Shown piece after piece: positions 10,483 through 21,246 of a stretch of DNA of 64,000 nucleotides. The stretch's first letter is position 1, and each line of letters opens with the position of its first letter. The notes below the pieces were generated by a model. It was not told the origin of the DNA and did no database searches. It saw only the letters and a program-made list of their open reading frames with translations. The position numbers were made by a program, and so were the translations under genes. The DNA is taken from positions 62,001 through 126,000 of the forward strand of contig JAKEKT010000008.1 in assembly GCA_021495925.1 (NCBI GenBank), read 5' to 3'. Source of the DNA: Diplodia intermedia. Its lineage: Eukaryota > Ascomycota > Dothideomycetes > Botryosphaeriales > Botryosphaeriaceae.

Positions 10483-11930
10483 ATGCCACCACCACGCGAG
10501 CCTGCCGCCGCCGAGACCCCTCCATCCCCGGAGCTCCTCGCCCACCTCCAGTCCGTGCTCCAAGACCTCTCCCAAAACCCATACCCCTACGTCGAGAACC
10601 CGCCCAACTGCAAGAAGCGCGCCTCCGTCGCCCTCATCATCCGCATCCAGCCGCGCTACTCGCACTGGCCGGACAAGCAGAACGCAGCTCAATGCGCCGC
10701 CGAGAGCGCGGGCGAGCCGGTCGAGAGCCGGCTGAACGCCTTCTTCGCGCAGGACTGGGTGCAGCATGGCGACCCGGAGGTGCTGTTCATCAAGCGCGCG
10801 CACCGCCCCGGCGATCGCTGGACCAGTCACGTCGCCCTGCCCGGCGGCCGCAGAGACCCTGAGGACGCCGACGACCGCGCCGCCGCCGTGCGCGAGACCG
10901 AGGAGGAGGTCGGCATCGAGCTGACCGACGCCAATTCCATTCCCGTCGGCAACCTGCCCGAGCGCGTCGTCACCACCTCGTGGGGGAAAGTGCCGTAAGC
11001 CCGCCGCTCCGCCTGACCCCCCCAAGCGTTGACGGAAGACTGACACGGAACAGCCTCATGGTCCTCTGCCCGTACATCTACCTCCTCACCGACCCCGAGC
11101 CCCCAGCCCTCCGCCTGCAGCCCGCCGAGGTCGGCTCCACCCATTGGGTGTCCATCCGCGCCCTGCTCTCGCCCTCGCAGCGCACATACTGGCACGAGGA
11201 CGTGTCCAACCGGCTCGCGAAGCAAGAGTTCGGCATCAAGCGCTGGTTCCTGCGCGCCATGCTGGGCAAGATGATCTTCGCCGCCATCCGGCTGATCCCC
11301 TCGCAGAGCGAGCACTGCAGCACCATCCCGGGCTTCGTCCCCGAAGGCGACGACGACAGCAACAAAAACGGCCGGTCCGCCGCCTCCCAGCTGGCCAACT
11401 GGTGGTACGGCCGCATGCAGCCGGCCGCCAGCACCGACTCGCCGCTGCTGCTGTGGGGGCTGACGCTCGGCATCGTCGCCGACTTCCTCGACCTGATGCC
11501 GCCCCACAACGCCGTGCGCCTGTGGACGTACCCGACCTTCACCCCGCCCGACGTGCGCCTGCTGCTGTGGGCCACGTCGTACGCCTTCCGCAAGCGCAAG
11601 GCCCGCGTGTTGGCCGAGCACCACGACAGCGTCCGCGGCCCCGTCGCCGTCGCCGTCGAGGAAGAAGGGCTGGACGGCGTCGACGATCAGGCGCGCTCGA
11701 ACGGCTCCGTCGACCCGCCCGAATCGGGCATCAGCGGCTTGGGCGTGGAGCGGTACTACAGCAGGCTCGGGCAGAAGAACCCCGCGACGCGGTCTTCGGC
11801 CGTGGGCATCCTGCTCGAGGGCTACTACGACATCGTGAGGAAGACGGTGGCGTTGTCCCTCGTCGCCAGGGTCTCGGTGTTTGCGGCGGTGGTGGCTACG
11901 TTGGTAGTCAAGTATAGACGACTGAGATGA
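10483..11930 (+). CDS. Nudix hydrolase with C-terminal membrane anchor (CoA pyrophosphatase-like)
   Basis: Two exons (10483-10994, 11054-11930) encode 462 residues. The Nudix domain covers roughly 45-235: VALPGGRRDPEDADDR followed by AAAVRETEEEVGIEL is the Nudix box in its CoA-hydrolase form (GG-x-R-D-P before RETEEEVG). Glu residues of REtEEEvG would bind Mg2+. Family members split coenzyme A or related diphosphates. The C-terminal half is longer than in peroxisomal Pcd1-type enzymes. It contains a hydrophobic stretch LLLWGLTLGIVADFLDL and ends in a likely tail anchor (VSVFAAVVATLVV then basic KYRRLR), so membrane attachment is inferred. Intron 10995-11053 splits the Pro codon of KVP. The ATG at 10483 lies in a GC-rich, Pro-rich leader. 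Confidence 0.85.
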
Positions 11931-13335
11931 GATATGCTTGTCCAGAATTTTCTCTTCTCTTTTTTCTGCGGGGATTTCGGCCTAATTTTTCGATTGAAAG
12001 CGTTGGATGAGTAACGGGATTAGACGCGTTTATGAATATACTTAGTCAATATCCGAAAGATTCACTTCCATCAGTTCTAGCAACAACCAAGCAATAATAC
12101 TTTTCGACCAGTCTGTTTGTCACCCGTGACCTTAGTCATTCATCTCCGAACATAGTGCGTCCGGCCGGGGAAAGTAGAACAACCACCGCCACGGCCAAGA
12201 CCACCAGCACAACCACGCTCGCCGCCACAGTACCCAGACCTCCCCCGGCCCATCCTCCACTCACGCTCTCATCTGCGGTACACTAGAAGCTTCGTGCGGC
12301 CCGGCACTGCTTTCCCACGAAGGTTTAAAACGCCTCCCACGCCGCCACAACGCCATCCCCAAACCGCCGGCGCCCCTGCCCGGTCCAACGTCCAACGGCG
12401 GTCGGTCTAGCGCGGTGTTGTCGGACGCCATGTGTATCATGTCCACCTTCGAACGACGTGGCTAATAGTGGCGTCGGCAAGAATGTGGGGTTTCAACGCA
12501 GCCGTCTTAAACGGAGAAAGCGTCCGCAAGGAACGAGGTTGTGCAAAAAAAAAAAAAATTGTAGCCTCAGCGGTATACGTAAGATGCAGACGATGCGATT
12601 AAATTAGTATAGATGTTTTGATTAGGTCCCGCTCTCCGACATTGCGGTAGGCGAAGTATGCTCTATATATGTATATCACAGACTGTACAATCTCTCACCC
12701 CCCTTTCTCTCCCTTCCTCCCCTTTTCTCGGTCGAGGCATGTTCTCCTGTCAGAATCCCGAACTGACCGTCGAGTCCCATCCTGCTGCCCCTTTCCAGTA
12801 TGCATCCCGCAATGAAAGAAGAATTAAGAGAAACAGAGAAATTACCTATAGGCGAGAGATGCCGAAATACTATGCAATCTTGATCTATCGCTGCCCAACG
12901 TGAAGAAAAAAAAGAGGATAAATAGGAAAAGAAACAAGAACCCCCAGAACCCCACATTTCGCTTTTTCATATTTTCCTTCGTTCAAATCATAAACCGCTG
13001 TCGTGAGAATAGAGGAGAGGACAAAGAAAAAAACAAAAAAACAGAGACCAATCGCAACACAAACGAGAAGGAAGAAAACACCACCAGGTCCCGCTCCGAT
13101 TTCCCCCTTTTGTTCCAAAAGTTTCCCCCCCTTCCAAGAGGACGAAAACAAGGGAAGAAAACAAAAACCAAAAAGGAAAAACAAAAGACCCTCAAAACAA
13201 AAAAAAAAAGGAACTGGAGAGGTATCAAGGAAACAAAAACCCCCGAAAATGCTCAACACTCCGCCTTCGCGATGCAGAAAAGAAAGGGAAAGAAAAAAGA
13301 AAAAACAAATGAAAATCTCCCACCACCTCTTCCAC
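11931..13335. other. Intergenic; strongly purine-biased 3' flank
   Basis: This lies between the converging 3' ends of the Nudix and serine-rich genes. From about 12900 to 13330 the plus strand is very rich in A and G (runs of aaaaa with few T), so the minus-strand 3' UTR would be a C/T-rich tract. Open frames there are compositional artefacts. No RNA gene seen. Confidence 0.55.
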
Positions 13336-16300
13336 TCAAACCGTCAACGTCACCGCCACGACGACGGCCACGACGACGATGATCGCCATGCCCACGACGC
13401 TCATCCGCCTGTTCAGCCGGCGCCACCACACGGCGCGCACGCGCTCCCTCTCCATCAACACGCCCATCTGCGCCGCCTCCATCTGCGCCTCGACATCCAC
13501 CACGCCGCCGCTGCCGTCCTCCGCCTCCGCGTCGCCGCCGCCACCTCTGTCCCGTCGACCGCTGCCGCCACGCCCGCGGCGCTGGCTCCTCCGCGCCTCC
13601 GCGGCTTCTGAGCCGCCCTCGCCCTTCTCCCTTTGCCCGTCACCACCACCGGCATGCTGACCGAACTCCGCCGTGTTAAACCCCCATCCCCTCTTCTTTT
13701 CCGGCACGGGCAACAGCGCCGCCAGCATCCACGCGAACGGAACGAGGAAACCGAGGCAGAATAGCCACATCTGGCGGTCCGCGGCCGGCCGGTTCGGGTT
13801 GTCCGTGCGGTCGTTTCCGTCGCCGCACACCCAGCTGCTCGGACGCAGGTACCGGAACGACTTGGTGCTGCTGGCGTAATAGGCGCTGCTCTGGTCGCGG
13901 CGGAGGCGGGGCGTCTCGTGGCTCTCTGGGCCAGACGGGCCGAAGTAGCGGAGCGGCGCGTTGTTGTTGTTGGTGCGGGTGGTTCCCATGGTCGAGGCGG
14001 CCCACTGCCACATGCGCGAGGGGAAGCGGCGCTGGGTGCCGTACATGGAGTCGTCAGCGGCGGTGGGGACGTCCGAGATGTTGCGTAATTGGGGCTGGTA
14101 TTGCTGGCGCGATGGCAGACCGCCGGTCGTGTTGCTGTGCGCGGTGCTAGGGTGGTGCGACTCGATACCGGCCGAGTAGTTGTCGAAATCCGAGTCGTCC
14201 GAGTCCGAATTGTTGGAAGAGGAAGACACCGACGACTCATCGCTGGTCGCTTCGGCGGGAAGGTTCGGCGAGGGCGTCCAGTTCTCGCTGTAGATGGTGC
14301 TGTGGGGCCGGTTGCGTGGACGCTGGATGCTCGCGATGCTGAACTGGGAGGACGCCGGGCTATCTGTGGGCGCCGTGTTAGTCGGCCGCGAGCTGCTACG
14401 CGTACGGCTGCCGTAGCGGTGGTTCTGCTTTTCGCTGACGTTGCTACCGCTACCGCTGGTGTTTGCCTGGCGCAGAGAGCTTTGGGATGGCTTGGACCGC
14501 GTGGAGGGACGCGAAGACGAGCCGAGCACGCTCGGGTCTCCGGTGGAATAGAACGACCTGATATCGTGAGTAAGAGTATTTGATCCAGGTGGAGATATCC
14601 GCAGCTTACCTAGCCCATGCAGGCAGTCCTTTGGCGGCGTAGAGGACGGTTGCGGCGCTACTCGACCTGCTTGTTTTTGTAGTCGGCCGCGAGTTGGCTC
14701 CCGAATTACCACCATTATCGCTATCACGGCCCATCATGAGGTTGAAGAAACTTGTGGAGTCCATCGATTGCCATGGGTTCCTGAGCGGAGGAATATCCGC
14801 CCTGGCAGCGGCTGCAGCAGAAGACTCCTCGCCTCTATCCTGAGTCTGTGGTCTCGATGACGGCGAGCTACCCTCGATATGCATTGTCGGGAGAGAGACA
14901 AGAGATGGGTTGGCAGTGGCACGAGAGCTAAACTCGGTAGGAGGAACGCTGTGAGACGACGAAGGAATTGTTGGGAGAGCCTGAATCGGTTCCGGCTGGG
15001 TTGAAGTAGAAGGGAGCCGTGCAGTCCAATTTTGGCGCTGATTTGGCCGCGCAGCCCTCTTCGGCATGCAGAGGGCTGCGGGCTCGCTTTCCTCGGTGGT
15101 GGCAGTTGACATTCCAGATACGCTGCGGACTTCCTGGTAGTGGTTGTCGGGATTCGAAGTACCGTGATATGTTTTGGTTGTGGCTGAGTCCCAAGACGGA
15201 GTGAATCTCGTAGGAGGGGTAAGGTCGGCCAGGAGCTCATCGCTAGAGCCAAAATTAGAGACTTTCCCTGAATATGCATCGCTCGCGGACACCGGGCGTA
15301 ATGCACAATCATTTTCCAGGTAGGGCGTCAGAGGGTTACCGATGGTTGAAACAGGCCGTTTGTCTTTAGAAACACCGGGAGGGCGGGGGCCGTACAGAGG
15401 CGCGGGCGTGGTCGAGATGCCAAAAGGAGAAGGGGTCCGTGGGTTGGTTGAGGTGGGCCGCGTCGAAGCGTGTAATGTCCAGTTGCTGCCCGTGGACTTC
15501 CGGCCTTCATGATGGCGCGTCGATAATGTCTCTGAAGATGCTGATGAGCGCACCGATGTGGCCGATGGGTACTCCTCCGAGGGCTGGATGGACCGGACGG
15601 TGGATTGCATCATGGAATTGCGCGAATTGACGGAGCCATAGAGATCGCTGGACAGCCTTGAAATGGAAATGGGATAGGGAAGCGAATCCTCATCCTCGGT
15701 GGATTCCGGGCTCGTGTCGATGGAATTCCTCTCGCTTTCCGCCGGCGATCGCTCCACCACAAGGTCTTTGAAGAATTCCGGGGCGTCTGCCGTGCCGACA
15801 GACAGCTCGCGGAATTGGTCGTCTTCCTCCTCTTCGGCTGGGCTGTCTTCTTCCTCGGCGGAGCTGTCGTCTTCCGTCGCGGGGTGGTCGTCTTGCTCGG
15901 AGGCGTCGTCGTCATAGGTAATGAAAAAGCTCGGGGTCGCAGCGGGACTTGGCAGCAATACTTGCGAGGGATGTAAAGGGAAGGGAGACTTAAAATAGGT
16001 CCCCGACGGCGTGCCTCGCTCCGGTCTTTCCACAGCCGAGCGCTGCTCCCTCTGCTGTGCGCTCTGTGCAGCCTCCTCCATTTCCGTCACGGTCAAGGGG
16101 GAAATATGCTGCTCGCAGCGCTCAGGAGACGGCGACCGCCCATTGCGCTCGGAAGGCGACAGCTCTCTTAACGGCCGCCTCTTTGGCGAGAACGGCGAGC
16201 TGCTGCGGCCACGCGAGTCCCTGGATTTCCTCTTCCAGCGGTTCTCCTGACTATGTGGGGTCTGGGGGACGTCAGACCGGGAGCGCTGGTGCCGCTTTGG

Positions 16301-16375
16301 CGAGTCATTATTCTCGCTCGAGCGCTTGGTCGGGTGGGTCCGCGCTTTTGCGAGTTTCTTGCGACTGGGAGCCAT
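13336..16375 (-). CDS. Serine-rich fungal protein with C-terminal membrane segments
   Basis: Two exons (16375-14610, 14557-13336) encode 995 residues. The first in-frame ATG (MAPSRKKLAKART) was chosen because the open frame upstream begins without ATG. The N-terminal 150 residues are basic and rich in Ser/Pro/Arg (SPKRRPLRELSPSER), then acidic clusters follow (AEEEDSPAEEEEDD near 180). Most of the rest is Ser/Thr/Pro-rich and probably disordered and phosphorylated. Near the end are two hydrophobic segments: MWLFCLGFLVPFAWMLAALL, and MAIIVVVAVVVAVTLTV at the very C-terminus. Conserved serine-rich proteins of this layout occur widely in filamentous ascomycetes without a known role; I do not assign one. 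The intron at 14558-14609 splits the Arg codon in AWAR/SFYS. Confidence 0.8.
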
Positions 16376-18774
16376 TCGGAGGAGTGATGTGATGGCAGGC
16401 GGTACAGTGATGTCAATGTCAGATCCGTAGCGCGCATCGAGCCGTGGGCGCCGGATCAGGGACGAGGGGGTATCAACACGCAACAAAAATCAAGTTAGTG
16501 GGCGACGGCTGACCGACGGCAGGTGGAGGTGGCAAGCAGGCCAAGTGGGACAGAGTCCGGCAGGACTCGAAGACACTATATGCAAGTAAGTAGCGATGCG
16601 TGCGCAGGGAAGATGGCGCAAAGGCATGATTGACGGCACGAGCGCTTCCGCTCTCCACCAGTACAACGTGTTCGGGGCCCGACGACTCATGGGCTTGGCG
16701 GGATGCCGTCAGCGCGCGGGAACGGCGTCGCTGCAGGTACGGGAAAGCTAGCCCAACGGTGCCGGCCAGGCTGGACGCAGGGCGCCGTGGTCCTGCTCAT
16801 ATGGGGGGCCAGGGCAGCCATGGCGACGCGTCGTCCGGCGGGCGAATCGGGCGATGCATGCGCAGTGCTGGTGGTTGCAGGGCGATTGGCGCTGCAGGCG
16901 CTGAAGCTGGTGGCTGCGCTGCTGCGCGAGGACAGGCCGAGCACGGGCTGCTGGAGAGAAGCGGCGTGGCCCGGGCGCCGACGGTGGTGTCGTGGATGCG
17001 GCCTCGAATTTCCGCCAGGCCCCCGTGCACCGCGTCAGGCGCTCGCTGCCAGGCGCTCGCTTGCTGCAGGGCCTGGCCGCCGATCGCAGCGATCCAGCTG
17101 GGCCCTTAACCACACCTCCCGCCTTCACCACCGCCCAGCCCTGGGTGCGCTGCTGCTCCCTGCCGCAGCAAAGCCCCAAAGCCCGCGCGCCGCCGATCGG
17201 TGCCCTGCATCCTCACCGACATCTCCACCGGCGCTGCTGTCTGGATCCGCCGGGAAGGTCCCGTCTCCATCCTGCACGAGCCATGTACTGCTGGCACTGT
17301 GGCCCCGGCTCCCAGCCTTGCGAACTGCCAGGCGCCCGTCTCATTTCGTGAGCAGGTCCGCGAGGGAGCCGCACGCTCGCTCGAGCCTCGCCTCAATCCA
17401 GATCTGGTTCGCCCGCACTGCGCGTGCACCCGCGCGAGAGCCTGGCGATCCAAGCAGGTCGGCGGTGAAGGCCCGATACTTTCGGCATGCGGACCACCCG
17501 GTGGCGGCGCTCATCACGACGAGCCCTCCACTTTCCTCCTGCCCGATGTCGTGGGCTGCGTGGGCCTCGCGCCTCACCTGTACCTCGAGCAGAGGCCCAA
17601 GGCTGCCGGTGCACTTGGGCCCTGCTCGCCGACGCAACACCCGCAGCCGCTGCAGCGAACCACTTGCCGACCGTTCTGTCCCTCGACACGGCCATGTCCT
17701 CCGCAGTCCGTCCCATGGTCGCCGTCCACGCTCGCCGATCGCTGCCCGGCTGGAGAGGGCTTTTCCACTATTGCTTCCGGGAATAGCGCACGTACTATGT
17801 ACGTGCGCGCCTGGCTGTCCACGGCGTATTCCTCCGTCGTGCCTCCGCTGGGGAATGCCTGTCAGCTGCCAAAAAGAGATCACGTTGGCTCTTCCCCGAA
17901 CGGTTAAGCTTTTCCTTCTCATTTTTCTCGAACTTTGCTGCTACGCCTAGCCGATGCACTAACACGATCCGAACGAGTTTCACGGCTCGTGCCAGCTTGC
18001 GACTCCGGGACCCGGCACATGTACCATGAACATCTGGGTTGAAATCTCCGAGTGAACGGCTCAGCCCTACGATTAGCATGTAACACAATGCTGCGCGTGC
18101 CTGGCGAGCCACTGATGTCATGAAAGCGGAGATGCTGCCGGGGGCCGGGGGCCGTTGGGCTCACGACCCGTTGTTTGTGGTGTTGGTGTTTTAGGTTTGA
18201 TCTCTGTTTCCGTTTCCCCCGGCAACCGTGTTTCCAGCAATCTGGCCAGACGATTGGGACTTGTCTGTCCCGAGTCAGTTCCGCCCAAAGTGCGGGCACT
18301 CAGCCGGCTTGTGTGAAGCACTGGCTGAAAATCTGCCGTCAGCCCACAGAATGCTGTTTCTTGCAGCTGCCTCGGTTTTCCCACGATGCTCAGACGATCG
18401 GTATGCAGGGTCCTACCGATCGGCTGGCCCGCGTCAGCCGCGTGTGGCGTACGGCAGCCTTCAAAATCGAGTGTTACCCACATACTCCCGGCCGTTGAAG
18501 AGGTTAAACTTGTAGCGCGGTACTGACATTCCATCCTTCCCTATTGACTGATGTTCGAGGCCGTTTCCTGTCTCCTATGTCACGCCAGTCTGTGCGACCG
18601 GTGTCGCTAGTTCGAACCGTAGAACACTAATAGACCCCTTCCCTGATAACCACCGCCCAGGACTCATGATATCATATTTTGATCAACCCAATCCGATGTG
18701 GTATCAGCGTATGCGCATGAGCCCTTTTCTTTGTTCTACGAATGCAAAATCATTTCATACAAGCCTTTGTATAA
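16376..18774. other. Long GC-rich intergenic region, no gene accepted
   Basis: This should hold the promoter and 5' UTR of the serine-rich gene. Between 16.6 and 17.95 kb several overlapping long frames exist on both strands (the longest 16703-17950, plus), but they are Arg/Ala/Pro/Cys-rich with no domain, as random GC-rich DNA would give. From about 17.95 kb base composition falls toward AT. Confidence 0.5.
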
Positions 18775-19137
18775 TGGCTGAACAACTGGACCTTCCCCGA
18801 GGATGATGACCGCCACGGAATGCGCATGGGCAATTCGACCTGGTGGTTCAACACCGTCTCCGGCCAAGACTTCTCGACCAACGGAACCTTGGGCGATACG
18901 TTCTGGACCGCTTTCGACTGGGGCCGCCGCACCGCACGGGAAGCCATTGACGGGGGCTACGCCCATGTGCTCGACAACGGTACCGTCATCGAGCTTGACG
19001 CTGTCATCGTGCCGAACGACAATGGCGGCGGTGGAGACTCAGCTTGTGCTTCCATCCCTTCGTATGCCCATCAATCAACGCCGCCCATATATACAGATGC
19101 CGCAAGATATGTCAAAGCCGTTAAGATCCGAACGTGA
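18775..19137 (+). pseudogene. Unrecognised ORF fragment (possible gene remnant)
   Basis: The frame is open from just after a TAA at 18772 to a stop ending at 19137. The protein reads naturally from WLNNWTFPEDDDRHG through GNSTWWFNTVSGQD, LGDTFWTAFDWGRRT and VLDNGTVIELDAVIVPND, with N-glycosylation-like sites (NST, NGT), which suggests a once-secreted protein. An ATG is available at 18820 (105 codons), but sequence resembling coding continues upstream to the stop, and the last 40 residues look like non-coding read-through. I take it as a fragment of a larger gene. The family is not recognised. It lies just left of the inverted-repeat element at 19158. Confidence 0.4.
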
Positions 19138-19157
19138 ATATGTGCATTTAAAACGTA

Positions 19158-19633
19158 CATTTACGTCCGGATTTTGTATTCAACTACCCATCCGGTAAGA
19201 TTTTTTTTTTTTATGAGGCAGATCCGGGTAGGCAATTTCTCTTGTCACCGACGTGTCCTTGGATGAAGACCGTTGACCGACCTTCAATCACCCTTCGTGC
19301 AGCGACCTTGAGTATATTCTGACCAACAGGCACTGACGCCACAGGATAACCGGCGGCGGCGGACGACGACGACGACGATGACGACAGCGCTACGGATTGC
19401 GTAAATAGCAGCGTGCGGAATTTCCAGCTAAGGCGGTCGATGAGGCGTTTTATTTGGAGAGTTGGCGGTCGTCGTTGTGGTGGTAGACGGGCGGCAGTCG
19501 ATGGTGGGCACCCAACGGCGGGCGTGGCCGATGATGTCGCCCTCGTCGATGGTGCTGACGATCGGCTCGGGTGGGCCTCATAGAAAAATTCTACATAGGA
19601 TGGTTAGTAGAATATAACATCCGGACGTAAATG
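19158..19633. mobile_element. 476-bp MITE-like element with ~29-bp (to ~60-bp) terminal inverted repeats
   Basis: Left end 19158-19186 (CATTTACGTCCGGAT then TTTGTATTCAACTA) matches the reverse complement of right end 19605-19633 at 26 of 29 positions. Weaker similarity continues inward (CCATCC, a T-run, TATGAGGC) for about 60 bp on both sides. The interior has no transposase ORF and includes a GAC-type triplet run near 19366. This is the structure of a non-autonomous DNA element. I could not find a clear target-site duplication: flanks are ..AAACGTA and CGCAAAT... Confidence 0.65.
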
Positions 19634-20358
19634 CGCAAATTCGAACCTTATATTACCGCACAGGGTCCTTGGGATGCTCGATGGCCGGGTTACTCCGGTA
19701 CACATGAGCCATTGTATATATGATTTAATCAAGCCATCGAAAGGACCTACATGGCAGCGTGGTGTAGTAGGCAAAGCCTTCAGTCAATTAGATTCGCAAT
19801 CGGTTCTTACAGATTTCCGCATGTGGAAACTATGAGTGCACGAGAGTGAAAAATCCACAATGCGTGCAAGGCAACGGCCAACAGCGGCTCCGGTGGGCCG
19901 GGTGATGGGGTTGATTGGCTTCGGTCAAGGGACCCCGGACAGGCGTCAATACTGTAGTTCAGGGCGCTACGCATGTCTGGTGCTGCCGTTATCCAAGCTC
20001 GACCCACGCCATCCGATGGTACAGGAGGGGTCAACACCAACCATCATGAACACTTGACCACACCACAGCGCTGCCGCAGCTTTCCATCACACCGCAGTGA
20101 CCATGCCTTTCTCTGGTACCGCGAAGAAAAATTCTCAGCGACTTGTCGATAAAAGCTCGCCGCCCCCCTCCGCTCCTTCTCTTCTTTTCTCCTCCGAGTC
20201 TGCACTTCCAGGCTCACACACAGTCATCTTTCCTCGGCGAGAAAAGGCAAAAATTTTCAGTAAGAATCATCCCTACTCACAAGAGATACAATTCACTAAC
20301 AATTGCTAGGCCTGAACCTCAATCCACACAAGCAAAAAAAAGCCCAATCTACATCAAG
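19634..20358. other. Intergenic, with a likely 5' UTR intron for the small gene at 20359
   Basis: From 20260 to 20309 there is a textbook intron: donor GTAAGAATC, branch TTCACTAAC, acceptor TTGCTAG (50 nt). Splicing it does not put the upstream ATG at 20103 in frame with ATG 20359, so it fits best as an intron in the 5' UTR of the gene starting at 20359. Otherwise the spliced upstream frame would end near 20426. No gene seen between 19634 and 20100. Confidence 0.45.
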
Positions 20359-20724
20359 ATGGGCTTCAAAAGCTTCTTGCAGTGCATTTTTTGCCTGCGT
20401 TTCTCCTCCTCTCACAAAATAAAGGGCACAACAACAAGACAAGACATGGTCCCAGAGGCCTTTGTTGTGCCTGAGAATTTGCCATGGCCATATGGCTCAG
20501 AACCTCAAGAGAATGAATAAAAAGCCGATGGGGCACAAGTGGAGGGAGCCGATGGGGCACAAGCGGAGGGGGTTTTGGGTTTTTTTGCAGCCGATGGGGC
20601 ACTAGAGGAGGATTTTGGAACAGCCGATGGGGCACTGGCGGAGGGATTTGGGGCAGCCGATGGGGCACAAGTGGAGGGAGTTTTGGAGAACTGGGCTTTC
20701 ATTGAGATACATTCTTTTTTATAG
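20359..20724 (+). pseudogene. Small acylated-looking protein gene continued in frame, past a TAA, by an ADGA-repeat frame
   Basis: The ATG at 20359 sits in a good context (catcaagATG) and starts MGFKSFLQCIFCLRFSS, which resembles an N-myristoylation plus Cys-palmitoylation signal. The frame stops at TAA 20518-20520 after 53 codons. The same frame then stays open to TAG at 20722-20724 and encodes five copies of an ADGA-(Q/L)-x-E repeat (20524-20691). Either the 53-residue protein is the real product, or a nonsense change has cut a longer 121-residue repeat protein. That all five repeat units are multiples of three supports past coding. Family not recognised. Confidence 0.45.
20524..20691 (+). 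repeat. In-frame minisatellite, five units starting GCCGATGGGGCAC
   Basis: Five head-to-tail units of 24, 42, 33, 33 and 36 bp each begin GCCGATGGGGCAC followed by a GGAGG-rich part. Every unit length is divisible by three, and the plus frame that continues from the gene at 20359 reads ADGAQVEG, ADGAQAEG, ADGALEED, ADGALAEG, ADGAQVEG. Confidence 0.8.
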
Positions 20725-21246
20725 ACACACTCTTTACAAATACATTCTTTAGACTAGAACTTCTTCTCATGCTCGTACGTACTACAATAGATGCTGAGCC
20801 AACACCATGAACTGTCGTACCGTTTCTGGAAAGTCATCATCGCTGAAGATGCTTCAATCATGAATGTCATTTCCATGCCTCTCTGCTACGCCATTGTTCC
20901 GGGTGGTGGTAATGGATGTGAGTGCTGATATAGTGATGGTGATGGCCTCCGGTCGCAACCTTGAGCCTTTGAGAATAGGCCCTACCTTGAGCGATTGTAG
21001 TATCATTACATACTGACGAATGCTTCCACTCCGCGCCGCCATTGCTGCCAAGCAGCAGCTGCCCCTGCCTCCCATTTCCACGTCGCCCGAAGCCATCCCG
21101 TGCATCCACTCCTCAATCATCTCGGTGGGTGATGGCCGCTGGAGAAGGGGCGACGGCCATCTGTGGAGGGAAGACCCAAGGGTCGAACGCGAACAGCGGC
21201 AATGGCGCGTTCTTCGTTCGGTGAGTGACTTCTGCGACGGATGTGG
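20725..21246. other. No gene recognised
   Basis: AT-rich to mixed sequence between two decayed genes. No supported ORF or RNA gene. Confidence 0.45.

Noticed and set aside
16703..17950. Plus-strand open frame of 415 codons
   Set aside because: GC-rich region with equally long frames on both strands; composition is Arg/Ala/Pro/Cys-heavy, no domain, no splice-supported extension.
19750..19815. Possible tRNA (TGGTGTAGTAGG box A-like, GATTCGCAATC hairpin)
   Set aside because: No pairing acceptor or T arm could be formed; at best a degraded tRNA fragment.
20103..20426. Spliced ORF from ATG 20103 across intron 20260-20309
   Set aside because: Reads in a different frame from the better-looking protein at 20359 and ends in low-quality sequence; kept only as a possible 5' UTR or upstream ORF.
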